Shown: positions 1-9,488 of the stretch, one piece after another | Numbering within the stretch: the stretch's first letter is position 1 | Layout: each line of letters opens with the position of its first letter | Source of the DNA: Woeseiaceae bacterium | GTDB taxonomy: Bacteria > Pseudomonadota > Gammaproteobacteria > Steroidobacterales > Woeseiaceae | Assembly: GCA_028289545.1 (NCBI GenBank) | Contig: JANQPG010000017.1 | Coordinates: 1-41,989 of the forward strand | DNA: 41,989 bases | Direction: 5' to 3' | Notes under the pieces: model-generated | The model's database searches: none | Told to the model about the DNA's origin: nothing | The model's input: the letters and a program-made list of their open reading frames with translations, nothing else | Program-made: the position numbers and the translations under genes

Positions 1-21
1 TGAGTGGCTACGTACTTTAAG

Positions 22-3000
22 CTAGTGCAAACCGCTAGACTCGACCCGCGGCGCTGGTTCGCCTTGATCAATAGCCAACCGCTCGCCGGTCGCGCTATCG
101 TATACGATCCCTCCTTGCACGGTGTACTTCAGCGACAAAGTATTGAGGATTTGTTCCAAAGGGTTGTTATCGAGCACTAGAAAATCGGCCATTTTGCCCG
201 TTTCAAGAGAGCCGACCTCACTTTGTAGCCCTAGCTTCTCTGCGTTCGTCATAGTTGCAGCGCGGAGCACATCCTCAACGGGCATCCCACCCTTCCACAA
301 AAACCACATCTCTTGATGCAGTAGCGACCCAGGAGCTTCATGTGCACTCACACCTATGCTTGCGCCCTTACTGGCGGCGAGCGCAACGTATTCTCCCACC
401 CGACTAATACGATGAGTAGAGTAATCCACGGTGGGTGCTTGATATTCCGTGCCACAGATGGATTCAGCGGTGGCAACAAGATTAGGTTCTTGTCTACCTA
501 GCAAAGCGTTGCAGTAGAAGAGCTTTTGGTCGGTCCACTTTCCGACAGTCACGTCCGTAATAACCAGGTTCGGTGTCAGTATGAAGCCTGTTTGGCGCAA
601 TAATTCTGCCATATCATCAAAAAGCGGCACAGGAATCGCAGAATGATCGCCGCCCGTGTAGCCGTCAAGTATGCGGGTCACTATGTCTTCGAAACTATCA
701 AGGTGTGACACAATCCCGACACTCTTCTCACGTGCTGCCGCTGCTAGCCATTGTCGTTGCTCGCGAGTCCGCGTGTTGTATTCTTTGAGAACACTGCTCC
801 CCAAATCCTGTTGACGTTCGACGGCGGCCACCGCAGCAGCATAATCCGTAAGTAACTCATAGGGCCCTCCGACGGGCCTTATCGCATAGCTCCACCGAGG
901 TGCGAGTATACGTCCCGCTCTCTGCATATCCGCAATAGCCGGAAGACCATCGTCTACTGACTCAGCCGGACACCATGCTGATGTGACTCCGAATTCAATG
1001 GCGCTACGGTCCGCAAAGCCATGCTTCTTAGGCGATGCGATTGCCGAGAATCCAAGAGCGTGATAGTGGGTGTCAATAAAGCCAGGCACAATAGTCTTGC
1101 CAGCCACGTCGATAACCACGGCATCCTCGGGGACAGTCACCGTCTCCGCCGATCCGACTGCAACTATGCGGTCACCATCTATAACCAAAGTCCCAGAGTC
1201 AATCACAACTCCGGCACCGGAATCGCCAGACATAGTGATTAGGCGCGCACCGGTAAAGGCGACAGTTCTCTCCGCATCGGGTTTCGATACAGGCACTCCG
1301 ATGCGAATAGAACTGAGGTCGCCACCATTCGAGTCGCTACTCAGACTATAGTGGTACACATCTTTTGCAAACCCAAATGTAAGTTGATTGGTCTCGTACC
1401 AATCAACGTAGTAACCACCGTTCTTGCTCGCCCGCCAAGCTGATCCAGAATGTGTCGATACCGTAACCGGCGCCTTGCTCACATCGAACGGAGTAATCCA
1501 AACGGATCCATCGCGTCGAGTTAGCGCCAAGTGTTTCAGATCCGGAGAAGGCACAATCCCCCCTATCTCCGACGTGGCAACTGCCAATGTGCGCGAGAGC
1601 CCCGTACTTATCTCTGCTGCGACCAATACAGTCTCCGTCTTTGACCGAGGATGACTGAACAGAAGCCTTTTACCCTCTTTGTCGAAGCTGACAAATCGCG
1701 CGTAGATGAAAAACTCAGCGGCACGACCAACCTCTGGGTCTGGTGCGACCTCGTGGAACGTACCATCAACTACAGACGTCCAGCCAAACATCGGATTAAT
1801 ACCTTTTCTCCAATCGCCTTCTCTAATCAGCGCAATCTTCGAACTGTCGGACGACCATCGGGGAAACAGATAATCAAGGTCAGGGTTAGCCAGCAACTCC
1901 TGATTCTCTCCACTTGCTAAGTCGGCAACCATAAGGCGGCCTCGGCCATACTCATCACCGGAACGCGAAAAACTGATATAAGCGACGGAAGTTCCATCTG
2001 GCGAAATCGTCGGCATGTACTCGAAATCGTTAGAATCGCTGAGTCTTCGTAGGCTGCCGTTGGATAGATCCATAGTCCAGACATATCCTACTGAAGAGAA
2101 CACAAGCGTCTGCCTGTCGCGGGATAGGTTTGGCCAACGCACTGTGGCCGCCTCGTATTTCTCGTCAAGGTGTTGAACCGCAGGTCGAACTCTTTCTGCA
2201 ACCTCAATGTCGACAGTGGCTCGGAACGGAATCGTATTCATTTGCCCATCGACGGTAGAGACACGTCGGAGCTTGCCGTCGTGCCAAAAAATGATCGCCT
2301 GGTCATCTGGGGTGAAGGCGAAATTGGGTCGCCCATCAGCCCAAAAAGAGTACTGCGCATCATCGGAATTCTCTAGATCGATCAACGCGGAGTCTTCCGC
2401 CGTGTACCGATTGAGAAGTCGAATTTCGGTACGCCGGTCACCGTACTGGCGAAAATAGGCCAATAGTTTTCCATCGTGTGACAGCTGTGGCTTGAAATCG
2501 CTGTATGCGGCATTCTCCGGAGTTATTGCTGTATGCCTTCGTGTCTCGGGATCGAACACAAACAGGCGCAGAGCCTTGTTACCGGTGTCTAGCAACTCGG
2601 ATTTTGAATAGTAGACTTTACCGTCCGCTGACTCAGCCGCTGAGAATATGTAGGTGGAATTCCTGGCCGATCTTCCCGCTATGACCCTGGGCCCCGAAGG
2701 CCCAGCGAGTGGCGTCATTGTGCCATCTATGGGATCGATAGCGTGTTGAAAGCGATCCAGATAAACGCCCGCATAAGCTCCCGTCGTGATTACTACACTT
2801 GCGAGCAAGCGGCTTCCGCCCTGGGACCAACTCAGACCGCTCAGAACATCCCGACTCCGACTCGTCTCCGATGACAGCCAGTTGGGACCACCGGGGATGT
2901 CGCTATTTGAACGAGTGATCTGTCGCAAAGATTGATCAGATAGAGAAAGACGCCACACGTTCTTATATCCCTTTCGATCACTCAGGAAGTAGACGTAAGA

Positions 3001-3396
3001 ACCATCGGGCGAGAAACGCGGCGACTCGTCCCAAGCCAATCCTTTTGTCAGCGAAACGGCCTCACCGCCATCGACGGGCAGCAAATAGAGATCACCGAGT
3101 AGATCGAATACTAGTGTTTTTCCATCGGCAGAAACATCAACAGCCATGAAAGTTCCTTCGGTGACGTCGAAGGAAAAACGATGAGTCGGGACGTCCGGTA
3201 GCGCAGTGGTTTTCGTTTCGAAAGAGCTAGTGACTGGGAGCCACGTTGTTGCGTTTCGCAGGGTCTCGGCGAAGCTCTGGCCAGACAAGCAGAAAACCAA
3301 AGGCGTACATAACAAAACGAGTCGAAGAGCTTTCGGGTTTGTTGCGTTTGAAAACGACTTGATTGTACTCGCCGGCGAACGCCGATTTTCGTGCAT
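22..3396 (-). CDS. Secreted TolB-like propeller / amidohydrolase fusion
   Basis: This 1124-residue protein starts with an N-terminal hydrophobic export signal, with likely cleavage after SFA near residue 43. Residues about 60-690 carry repeated PD40/TolB-type motifs (SPDGSYVYFLSDRKG, SPDGTSVAYISFSR) that form a beta-propeller. Residues about 710-1110 are an imidazolonepropionase-like amidohydrolase: the metal motif D775-T-H777-Y-H779, later histidines in GIVSHLDS and GGDHS, and the typical C-terminal GSLETGKMADFLVLDNNPL. The family hydrolyses amide or cyclic amide bonds, and propeller fusions are often peptidase-like; the substrate here is unknown. The ATG has a GAGGAAA ribosome site about 10 bases upstream. 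It lies 772 bp downstream of a TonB-dependent receptor on the same strand, so it may process the receptor's ligand in the periplasm (inference). Confidence 0.9.
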   Translation of the reverse strand: MHENRRSPASTIKSFSNATNPKALRLVLLCTPLVFCLSGQSFAETLRNATTWLPVTSSFETKTTALPDVPTHRFSFDVTEGTFMAVDVSADGKTLVFDLLGDLYLLPVDGGEAVSLTKGLAWDESPRFSPDGSYVYFLSDRKGYKNVWRLSLSDQSLRQITRSNSDIPGGPNWLSSETSRSRDVLSGLSWSQGGSRLLASVVITTGAYAGVYLDRFQHAIDPIDGTMTPLAGPSGPRVIAGRSARNSTYIFSAAESADGKVYYSKSELLDTGNKALRLFVFDPETRRHTAITPENAAYSDFKPQLSHDGKLLAYFRQYGDRRTEIRLLNRYTAEDSALIDLENSDDAQYSFWADGRPNFAFTPDDQAIIFWHDGKLRRVSTVDGQMNTIPFRATVDIEVAERVRPAVQHLDEKYEAATVRWPNLSRDRQTLVFSSVGYVWTMDLSNGSLRRLSDSNDFEYMPTISPDGTSVAYISFSRSGDEYGRGRLMVADLASGENQELLANPDLDYLFPRWSSDSSKIALIREGDWRKGINPMFGWTSVVDGTFHEVAPDPEVGRAAEFFIYARFVSFDKEGKRLLFSHPRSKTETVLVAAEISTGLSRTLAVATSEIGGIVPSPDLKHLALTRRDGSVWITPFDVSKAPVTVSTHSGSAWRASKNGGYYVDWYETNQLTFGFAKDVYHYSLSSDSNGGDLSSIRIGVPVSKPDAERTVAFTGARLITMSGDSGAGVVIDSGTLVIDGDRIVAVGSAETVTVPEDAVVIDVAGKTIVPGFIDTHYHALGFSAIASPKKHGFADRSAIEFGVTSAWCPAESVDDGLPAIADMQRAGRILAPRWSYAIRPVGGPYELLTDYAAAVAAVERQQDLGSSVLKEYNTRTREQRQWLAAAAREKSVGIVSHLDSFEDIVTRILDGYTGGDHSAIPVPLFDDMAELLRQTGFILTPNLVITDVTVGKWTDQKLFYCNALLGRQEPNLVATAESICGTEYQAPTVDYSTHRISRVGEYVALAASKGASIGVSAHEAPGSLLHQEMWFLWKGGMPVEDVLRAATMTNAEKLGLQSEVGSLETGKMADFLVLDNNPLEQILNTLSLKYTVQGGIVYDSATGERLAIDQGEPAPRVESSGLH

Positions 3397-4168
3397 ATTC
3401 TTGGTTTCCTCATATCGTCATAATAAGTCGAGTTGTTGCTGTAACGCGACGGGAGATAGGATTTCGTCGCAAAAACAAGATCAGAATTGGGCAGAAGAAG
3501 CCGGCTCAATGTTGTTATGACGCGACGAAACCGGAAACATCACAAAGCACCGGCTGCTGTAGACAGGATGGCAAATCAACCCGACTGGGGAAGCCGCCGC
3601 AAAAAGGAGGATTGAGGGACTAGCTTACGAGTTTCAGCTGTCGAGATGTAGCCAGAATAACTGACCAAAACCGGGATATACTTCCAAGACTAAGGGCACA
3701 GGCACCGAAATCGAGGCTGCTCATAAGAGCCTCGATTATGTCGGCACTTATGACAGCAGTGGTCAAGCGGCGTGGTCGCCCAAGGCTAGTGATGCTCAGT
3801 CGCGCCTGCGCGACGCAATGCTCATCGATGGATGCATCGCCACAAGCGCTTCACGAATTCAAGTTAGCTCTTGTAACTTGCTTTGTACTCACGCTGAAAA
3901 ACTCGTTGAGGTTAATCGGCAATGGCCTGACTGGCTCGACACCGTCGAGCGCCGAGCGGAGTACTACAGTTACTCCGAAACTCAGCCTCGTCGAGTTGGC
4001 TCCAATATGGCTAGAGACGGCCAGTCCCGCCAACTCAGGGATCCTGCGGAGATCCTCATGGGGAAACAAATGGTACGATCGACAAGCCCAAAGAATACCG
4101 ACGCTATGTTTACGTTTGCTCCGCTGCGCTGTTTACACTCTCAGCGCAGCGGAGGGCGTAGCAGGCGA
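3397..4168. other. 772-bp gap without a confident gene
   Basis: This gap separates the amidohydrolase from the upstream TonB-dependent receptor. Short open frames exist on both strands (for example 3738-4235 plus) but none has a ribosome site, domain or believable composition. Two inverted repeats are present: 3709-3737 (10-bp arms AATCGAGGCT and AGCCTCGATT) and 4119-4154 (13-bp arms). The gap could be a decayed gene or a long untranslated region. I recognise no coding remnant. Confidence 0.5.
4119..4154 (-). terminator. Strong stem-loop just after the receptor gene
   Basis: Perfect 13-bp inverted repeat (arm core TCCGCTGCGCTG) with a 10-base loop, ending 14 bases past the stop codon of the TonB-dependent receptor. 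There is no clear T-run on either strand, so it may be a 3' mRNA-stabilising hairpin rather than a classical Rho-independent terminator. Confidence 0.5.
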
Positions 4169-7100
4169 CTACCAGTCTTTAGTGACTTGCAACGAGAAAA
4201 AGCGCCCCAACGGGTTGGCATTAGTAGCGTCATAGGCTACGCCACCAATAGTATCGACGAAGGGTGGGTCCTCGTCGAACAAGTTTTGTGTCGTTAACGC
4301 CAGCCTCATGTCACTAAAAATGCCAATACGGCTACCTGTTCTATATGCAATCGTCAGGTCCATCGTTGTCCATGAGTCGACATCTCGCGCGACACTGCTA
4401 TTGACGTTATCGGTATAACCATCGGTGTAGTTCACGAAGCCGGAAGCCGACCAGCGATTACGACTCCAACCAAAACTACCTCGCCACCGAAAATCCACGG
4501 GCCGGCCGAAAGTATCGACTTCCTCGAACAGCGGGTCTGTCGGAAGAAGTCTCCGCTCGAAGTCAAACATATAACTTCCGTTGAAGCCAAGGTTGAATGA
4601 GCCGACATTTGTGTCAAAGCCGTAGGAGAGTTGAACCTCGGTTCCCGTCACCACCGATCTCGCAAGATTCGTTAGACGATTGTCAAAGATTCCCGCAACC
4701 GGCACGGAACCAGAAATTAGGTCCTCGGGGAGAAACGGGCCGAGCCCGAATCTGACAAGGAAATCAGGGTCGTAGTTTGGGTGATTGACGATCGCAGCAA
4801 TCTGTTCAGCACTTGGGTTTTGAGTCAGAACTGAAGCAAAACGCGGGTCGCTGAGCGCACCAAAAGCATCTCCGGTGGGCTGTTCGATTCTTCCTTTAAA
4901 GTCAACGTTGAAATAGGTTACATCCAGCGAAAAACCATCGACACTTTTCGGCCTCCACTGAAAGCCCGTCGTCCAAGTCGTCGCCTCCTGAGCCTTCAAA
5001 TCGCTGTTACGTCCGGTTTGTAGCAGAACCGAGATTGGCGTCAACCCGAAGAAATTCTCGGGAAAGTAACGCCAGCTTGACTGCGTTGAATCGTCCAAAT
5101 CGGTCAACGAGGGCGCTCTGAAGGAGGTTCCGATAGTTCCCCTGAACGTTAAAGCCTCAGTCGGAGACCACACAATGCCTAGTTTCGGGTCTGTACTGCT
5201 GCCAAAATCGCTGTAGTCCTCATGACGTACTGCTAGCGATACTTCGAGCCGATGCAACCAACCTCGACGGTTTCTGTCAACCACGAGAGGAAGCAAAACT
5301 TCTCCATAGACTGCCAGTATGTCACGCTCAAGATTGGACGTTCTAAGCTCCCTCGCAGTTGTGAACGTACCAGTAAAAAGGGACTCTTCTCTGAAGTCGA
5401 TCCCGGCAGCAACCCTGACCGTGCCTCCTGCTATGTCGAACGCATTGCCGGTGACACCGATGTTTGCGGATATAAGCTCGTTCTTGTCGATGGAAGCGAC
5501 TTCTCTTTCACGGTTTACCAACGACTCGATAACAGAAGCATTCGTACTCGGACCATCGCCAAAGGGATTAAAGGCTAGGTTCGGGTCAGGCAGGTTGACT
5601 GCTCCAAGCAATCCAGCGAAATCGAGCTGGTTCGCAAAAGCTAACTGCCCCTCCTCTTCAGACCAGTTGACCGCCAACTCTGCACTCCAGTTTTCGCCAA
5701 ACTCGATCTGGGCTCCTACAGTGGCCCCAGCCGACTCTAGCTCTGTCAGGCTCACAGACGGGCCAAAATCCTCGGTCACCGCGTACTCTACCCGCACAGT
5801 CGTAAGCCCAGTCCCTGTCGGATCCACAAACCAAGGATTGCCTTCTATCTCTGGTGTCGCGGGATTGTCCCCGAACACAGTGAATCCGACGACTCCGCCA
5901 CCTGAGCGTATTGACTGTTCGTTGTTTGAGAACCTTGCCGCACCAAACAACTCAACCGCGCCAACAGTTTGCCTCAGATGCATAAAGGCAGAGTGTTGCT
6001 CTCTGGCACCTATCACATCGCCAAACTCACGTGAGTTGTATAAGCGAGAAGTGTTTTCCAAACCGACGAAATCGGCAGGAGTCAGCGATGTGCCATCTTG
6101 GCCAGTCGGAATCGCAAAACTCTGACCGCCCGCCACGATGTTACCTGGGCTACCGCCGGGTCGTCGGCGATCTGTTCCGCCGAACGGACTCAGATCGGTG
6201 CTGGCCGTAAAGCGTCGATCAGCAGAGGCAAGAGGATCACTGTCGTAGTACTCGTAGCTGAGCAGGACATCGCCGCTATTCCATGATGTCCCAAAAGACT
6301 GGCCAAATTGGACGTTGGATGTACCATCGCTGGCATCGCTGCCGTAACGAAGACGAGTTTCGGCCCCATCAAAGCTGTCGCGTAGAATGAAATTGATGAC
6401 ACCTCCGATCGCATCGGAACCGTAGATGGCCGATGCCCCATCGGTCATCACTTCTACTCGCTCGATCGCAGTTACCGGTATGGACGCTATGTTCGTGAAA
6501 CTTGCCGAAAACCCACTTGGGCTCAACCGACGTCCATTGAGTAGCACGAGTGTCGAGTCAGAACCCAGCCCTCGCAGATTAACGGAAGTCCCGCCGGCGA
6601 AGTCGCCTACGTCTCCACCTCCCACAGCTTGTTGCTGATTAGTCGCGTTCGTGCGTGCATCCAAAGTGGCGCCTGCGCCGAAATTTTGCGGTAGAAACTC
6701 CACAACTTCCTCAACGGTCGCAAACCCAGCCATATCGATCTCTTCGCGGCTGATTGTCACGATTGGAGAAGCACTTTGTGCACCCCGAATCCGCGAGCCC
6801 GTCGTAATAATCTCCTCGAGTACGCGAGAGTTGTCTACGCTATTGCCTGTTATTGTAGTATCACTTCCTTGTTGGCTAACATCGCCTGGGGTGCGCGAGT
6901 CTTGGGCCGCGTTGACCGCAGTCTGTGCCATCAGCGTCACTGCACCGTTGTCCAAACCGCCAATCGCGAAGCCTGTCGTCGCTTCTGAAGCTTGCGCGCG
7001 CTGTACAATCACGCTGTCTCCTGAACCGAACCCGACGCGCAAACCGGTGCCAGCGAGCAGCATCTCCAGTGCTCTCTCTTTCTGATACACGCCGATTACA

Positions 7101-7363
7101 GGTTGCGTTCTTACGTCTTCATACCCCTGTTCGGTAAACACTAGTTCAATGCGAGATTGTCTCGCAAAGGCGCGGAGCGCTTGAGGAAGTGTGGAAGCCG
7201 GGATGTCGTAGTCGACCGTGTTGCCGTCGTCTTGTGCGTAGCTGGTCGCGGCGGCGAAGAAACCGATGACGGCGACGAGAATAGAGTAGCTAAGAATTCG
7301 AGCTTGTGTGTGCAGCGCTGTTGCTTTCTTGTTCTTATCAAGCAACGCAGTAAACCGTGACAT
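4169..7363 (-). CDS. TonB-dependent receptor with N-terminal STN signalling domain
   Basis: Outer-membrane active transporter of 1064 residues. A signal peptide ends near residue 43 (SYA|QDD). Residues about 51-122 form the STN (secretin/TonB short N-terminal) domain found in receptors that signal to FecR-type anti-sigma factors. A TonB-box-like LEEIITTGS follows at about 182-190, then the plug domain (including VEVMTDGASAIYGSDAIGG) and a long beta-barrel. The ATG at 7363 is preceded by GGGGAGA at good spacing; an upstream in-frame TTG at 7378 is less likely. The sigma and FecR genes lie just upstream on the same strand, so this is probably their surface sensor and target. The ligand cannot be told from sequence. 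The last residue is Trp rather than the usual Phe. Confidence 0.93.
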   Translation of the reverse strand: MSRFTALLDKNKKATALHTQARILSYSILVAVIGFFAAATSYAQDDGNTVDYDIPASTLPQALRAFARQSRIELVFTEQGYEDVRTQPVIGVYQKERALEMLLAGTGLRVGFGSGDSVIVQRAQASEATTGFAIGGLDNGAVTLMAQTAVNAAQDSRTPGDVSQQGSDTTITGNSVDNSRVLEEIITTGSRIRGAQSASPIVTISREEIDMAGFATVEEVVEFLPQNFGAGATLDARTNATNQQQAVGGGDVGDFAGGTSVNLRGLGSDSTLVLLNGRRLSPSGFSASFTNIASIPVTAIERVEVMTDGASAIYGSDAIGGVINFILRDSFDGAETRLRYGSDASDGTSNVQFGQSFGTSWNSGDVLLSYEYYDSDPLASADRRFTASTDLSPFGGTDRRRPGGSPGNIVAGGQSFAIPTGQDGTSLTPADFVGLENTSRLYNSREFGDVIGAREQHSAFMHLRQTVGAVELFGAARFSNNEQSIRSGGGVVGFTVFGDNPATPEIEGNPWFVDPTGTGLTTVRVEYAVTEDFGPSVSLTELESAGATVGAQIEFGENWSAELAVNWSEEEGQLAFANQLDFAGLLGAVNLPDPNLAFNPFGDGPSTNASVIESLVNREREVASIDKNELISANIGVTGNAFDIAGGTVRVAAGIDFREESLFTGTFTTARELRTSNLERDILAVYGEVLLPLVVDRNRRGWLHRLEVSLAVRHEDYSDFGSSTDPKLGIVWSPTEALTFRGTIGTSFRAPSLTDLDDSTQSSWRYFPENFFGLTPISVLLQTGRNSDLKAQEATTWTTGFQWRPKSVDGFSLDVTYFNVDFKGRIEQPTGDAFGALSDPRFASVLTQNPSAEQIAAIVNHPNYDPDFLVRFGLGPFLPEDLISGSVPVAGIFDNRLTNLARSVVTGTEVQLSYGFDTNVGSFNLGFNGSYMFDFERRLLPTDPLFEEVDTFGRPVDFRWRGSFGWSRNRWSASGFVNYTDGYTDNVNSSVARDVDSWTTMDLTIAYRTGSRIGIFSDMRLALTTQNLFDEDPPFVDTIGGVAYDATNANPLGRFFSLQVTKDW

Positions 7364-7510
7364 TACGTCTCTCCCCAATAAACTGTTGTAAGGGCGCTGC
7401 TGACTATTGTCATCATGCGCAGCCTAATTGGGAGACGAGTTATTCTTCAAAACCTAACAATTTTTGTTTGAATTCCACTCTCTTTTTTTAAACCGCCCAT
7501 ATATGACGCA
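7364..7510 (-). promoter_or_regulatory. Likely promoter region of the STN receptor
   Basis: A 147-bp gap, AT-rich in its FecR-proximal half, separates the fecR-like stop from the receptor start. In Fec-type systems the receptor usually has its own ECF-dependent promoter here. I could not identify a convincing -35/-10 pair, so the call rests on position and composition. Confidence 0.35.
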
Positions 7511-8554
7511 CTACTGGGTTTGTTCGGTTGATATCAACACGCGACCATCAGACACATGCGTGACTGCAAACGCATCGGTACTGATGTCGAGGTTGCTCAG
7601 AAGGCCATCGATGTTGTCAGTGCGCGCAATTATCGTCACCGGGTAACTTTCGAGTTCGGGGTCTTCGATGACGAGCGTTTTTGGTGTGTAGCGCCCTACC
7701 TCATCGATCACTTCGCCGAGCGGTGTGTTCACGAACTCGAGCATGCCGTACTGCCATGAGAGTTTGCGCTCCAGCACTTCGGTATCGACCGCGGCAACGT
7801 CCTCGATCGTTTCCGAAATCGTGGCGTTGTAGCCCTTCGCCAAGGTCTGAACGGGACCGGCGCGACTGTCGGGCAAGTCTGCGGTCTTCACTGCGGCAAC
7901 CAGATCCTCGGGCGCCTTCGCGATCTCGACGATGCCGTCGGTCACGGTGACCTCGGCCTGTTCTTCGTGCACGTACACCGTAAAAGCCGTACCCACTGCA
8001 CGCACAACTCCCACGCTCGTGATAACGGCAAAAGGCCGCTTGGCATCGTGCGCAACGTCGAAGTGCGCCTCACCCGCGTCGAGAATCACATTGCGCTGCT
8101 CGTTGCTGAACTGAATATTGAGACTGGTACTGGTGTTCAACAGGATCGAGGAACCGTCGGGCAGCGCCACTTCCTGCTGCTCCCCGACGGCCGTGTAGTA
8201 CTCGGCCTCGTAGCCGGCTTCCGGCAGCCAGGTCCAGCCGAGAGCAATGGCCATCGCCGCAATGGTTGCTGCCGCTGCGAGCGGTAACGCGTACCGGCGA
8301 CCTTGCTTTCGCCGGGCGCGCTTTTTCGCAACCCAGGGATCGCCCTTGGCGACCGGCTCGTTGCGCAGAAGCTTGAGGAACGCCATCGACTGCCACTCGC
8401 GCTTCGCGGCTGCGAATGCGTCGCGGTGGGTGCTGCTTTCCCTGAGCCAGCGTTCGAGCCGCTTGTGCTCTATTGGCGTCAAACTGTCGAGTTTGACGAC
8501 CCAATGTCTGGCTTCGTCGGCCACCGAATTTTCGAAACGTTCTGGTCCGGTCAT
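7511..8554 (-). CDS. FecR-family anti-sigma factor / sigma regulator
   Basis: Inner-membrane signal relay of 347 residues. Residues about 1-60 are the cytoplasmic DUF4880-type segment (DEARHWVVKLDS, ERWLRESSTHRDAF). One transmembrane helix lies at about 90-108 after a basic RRKQGRR stretch. Residues about 120-215 are the FecR domain (LPDGSSILLNTSTSL, GEAHFDVAHDAKRPF, VRAVGTAFTVYV). The C-terminal part, about 268-345, resembles an STN/secretin-like domain. It should hold or activate the neighbouring ECF sigma factor in response to the STN receptor. The ATG at 8554 is preferred by family length. A TTG seven codons upstream is open, and neither has a strong ribosome site. Confidence 0.9.
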   Translation of the reverse strand: MTGPERFENSVADEARHWVVKLDSLTPIEHKRLERWLRESSTHRDAFAAAKREWQSMAFLKLLRNEPVAKGDPWVAKKRARRKQGRRYALPLAAAATIAAMAIALGWTWLPEAGYEAEYYTAVGEQQEVALPDGSSILLNTSTSLNIQFSNEQRNVILDAGEAHFDVAHDAKRPFAVITSVGVVRAVGTAFTVYVHEEQAEVTVTDGIVEIAKAPEDLVAAVKTADLPDSRAGPVQTLAKGYNATISETIEDVAAVDTEVLERKLSWQYGMLEFVNTPLGEVIDEVGRYTPKTLVIEDPELESYPVTIIARTDNIDGLLSNLDISTDAFAVTHVSDGRVLISTEQTQ

Positions 8555-8602
8555 GACAAATCTAGTGGGTTGCAAAACGGATGCTCGGGTTGAGCGGCTC
8601 CG

Positions 8603-9214
8603 CTACTCCTGATCGAAGAAGTCGTTCAACACTATCCCATGTTTATCGCAGTACTCGCTGAGCTGCTTCCAGCCCAGGGCGGCGTAATTCGATACCGCAT
8701 TTTCCGACAGCTGCATCTTGGCCGCGATCTCGCTACAGCTCTCCCCCCAGATTCGCCGCCTTACGAACGCCTCCTGGTAGCGCGCCGGAAGTGCCGCGAT
8801 TGCGGTGCTGAATGCGTCGAGTTTCTGCTGCATGAAAGCACGGTTCTCCGGTGAGCACAGATTAGCGCTCGAAGCATGGTCGTCCATGTCGGGCAACGAA
8901 TCCGTATCCGAGTTTTTGCGACCTCGGTAGAACATCGACGTAATCAGGTTGCGCGCCGTCGTGTATAGAAAGCCCTTTGGCGAATCGACAACCTTGCCGT
9001 TGTTCAGGTGGTTGATCGTGCGTACAAAGGTCTCCTGTACCACGTCTTCAGCGTGCGAGATCTCATATCCGGGAACAAGGCGTAAAACATAGCCTTTCAA
9101 GGATTTTTCGTGCTCCCGGTACAGACTTTCGGCGACGCCGTCGCCGCTGGCCGGTGATGCCGAGAACTCCTCTGTCGAACAGTCTTGTTGCTGTCTTTGC
9201 AATTGCGCACTCAT
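8603..9214 (-). CDS. FecI-type ECF RNA polymerase sigma factor
   Basis: The protein has 203 residues with sigma-70 region 2 at about 31-100 (SLYREHEKSLKGYVLRLV, HAEDVVQETFVRTINHL, GFLYTTARNLITSMFYRGRK) and region 4 at about 130-190 (LPARYQEAFVRRRIWGESCSEIA followed by the recognition helix LSENAVSNYAALGWKQL). It ends 48 bases before the FecR-like start, so the two are probably co-transcribed. It likely drives the downstream STN receptor. It is strikingly similar to the sigma factor at 13953-14621, including the linker DMD and the C-terminal GIVLNDF. It diverges from the LuxR-type gene at 9489. Confidence 0.93.
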   Translation of the reverse strand: MSAQLQRQQQDCSTEEFSASPASGDGVAESLYREHEKSLKGYVLRLVPGYEISHAEDVVQETFVRTINHLNNGKVVDSPKGFLYTTARNLITSMFYRGRKNSDTDSLPDMDDHASSANLCSPENRAFMQQKLDAFSTAIAALPARYQEAFVRRRIWGESCSEIAAKMQLSENAVSNYAALGWKQLSEYCDKHGIVLNDFFDQE

Positions 9215-9488
9215 ACGCGGCCTGCTTGCGGACCAATCGTAACAGACAGTTCATCCTTTTTTCTGGTCGGATGTTGGTTTTGTAACATCGATCGCCCCCC
9301 TCCAGCCGCTGTCAGTGCAATAAATCAATCACTGCTCCTCGAACCCATCGCCTGACGGAAGTACCTGTGAAGAAAGCGGTTTTTCCCACTGAACCACGAT
9401 TCCCACATAGCGGGGCGAAGGACTCGTTCGAGCCAATTTGGTGAGATTTGTCGGTTTGTAACGTTATACATCGTAGAGGTGTTTACAA
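9215..9488. promoter_or_regulatory. Divergent control region between sigma factor and LuxR genes
   Basis: This 274-bp gap between divergent regulators must carry both promoters. Two similar plus-oriented motifs are visible, GGTTTTGTAAC at 9276-9286 and GGTTTGTAAC at 9453-9462, one near each gene start. They could be binding sites or chance. No clear lux-box dyad or sigma-70 promoter was found. Confidence 0.35.

Noticed and set aside
5319..6125. 268-codon plus-strand open frame
   Set aside because: Antisense to the STN receptor; Ser/Pro/Thr-biased and without start signals.
22..9214. Lasso-peptide uptake and cleavage locus
   Set aside because: The hydrolase is an amidohydrolase, not a prolyl-oligopeptidase-type isopeptidase, and no precursor, B or C genes are present.
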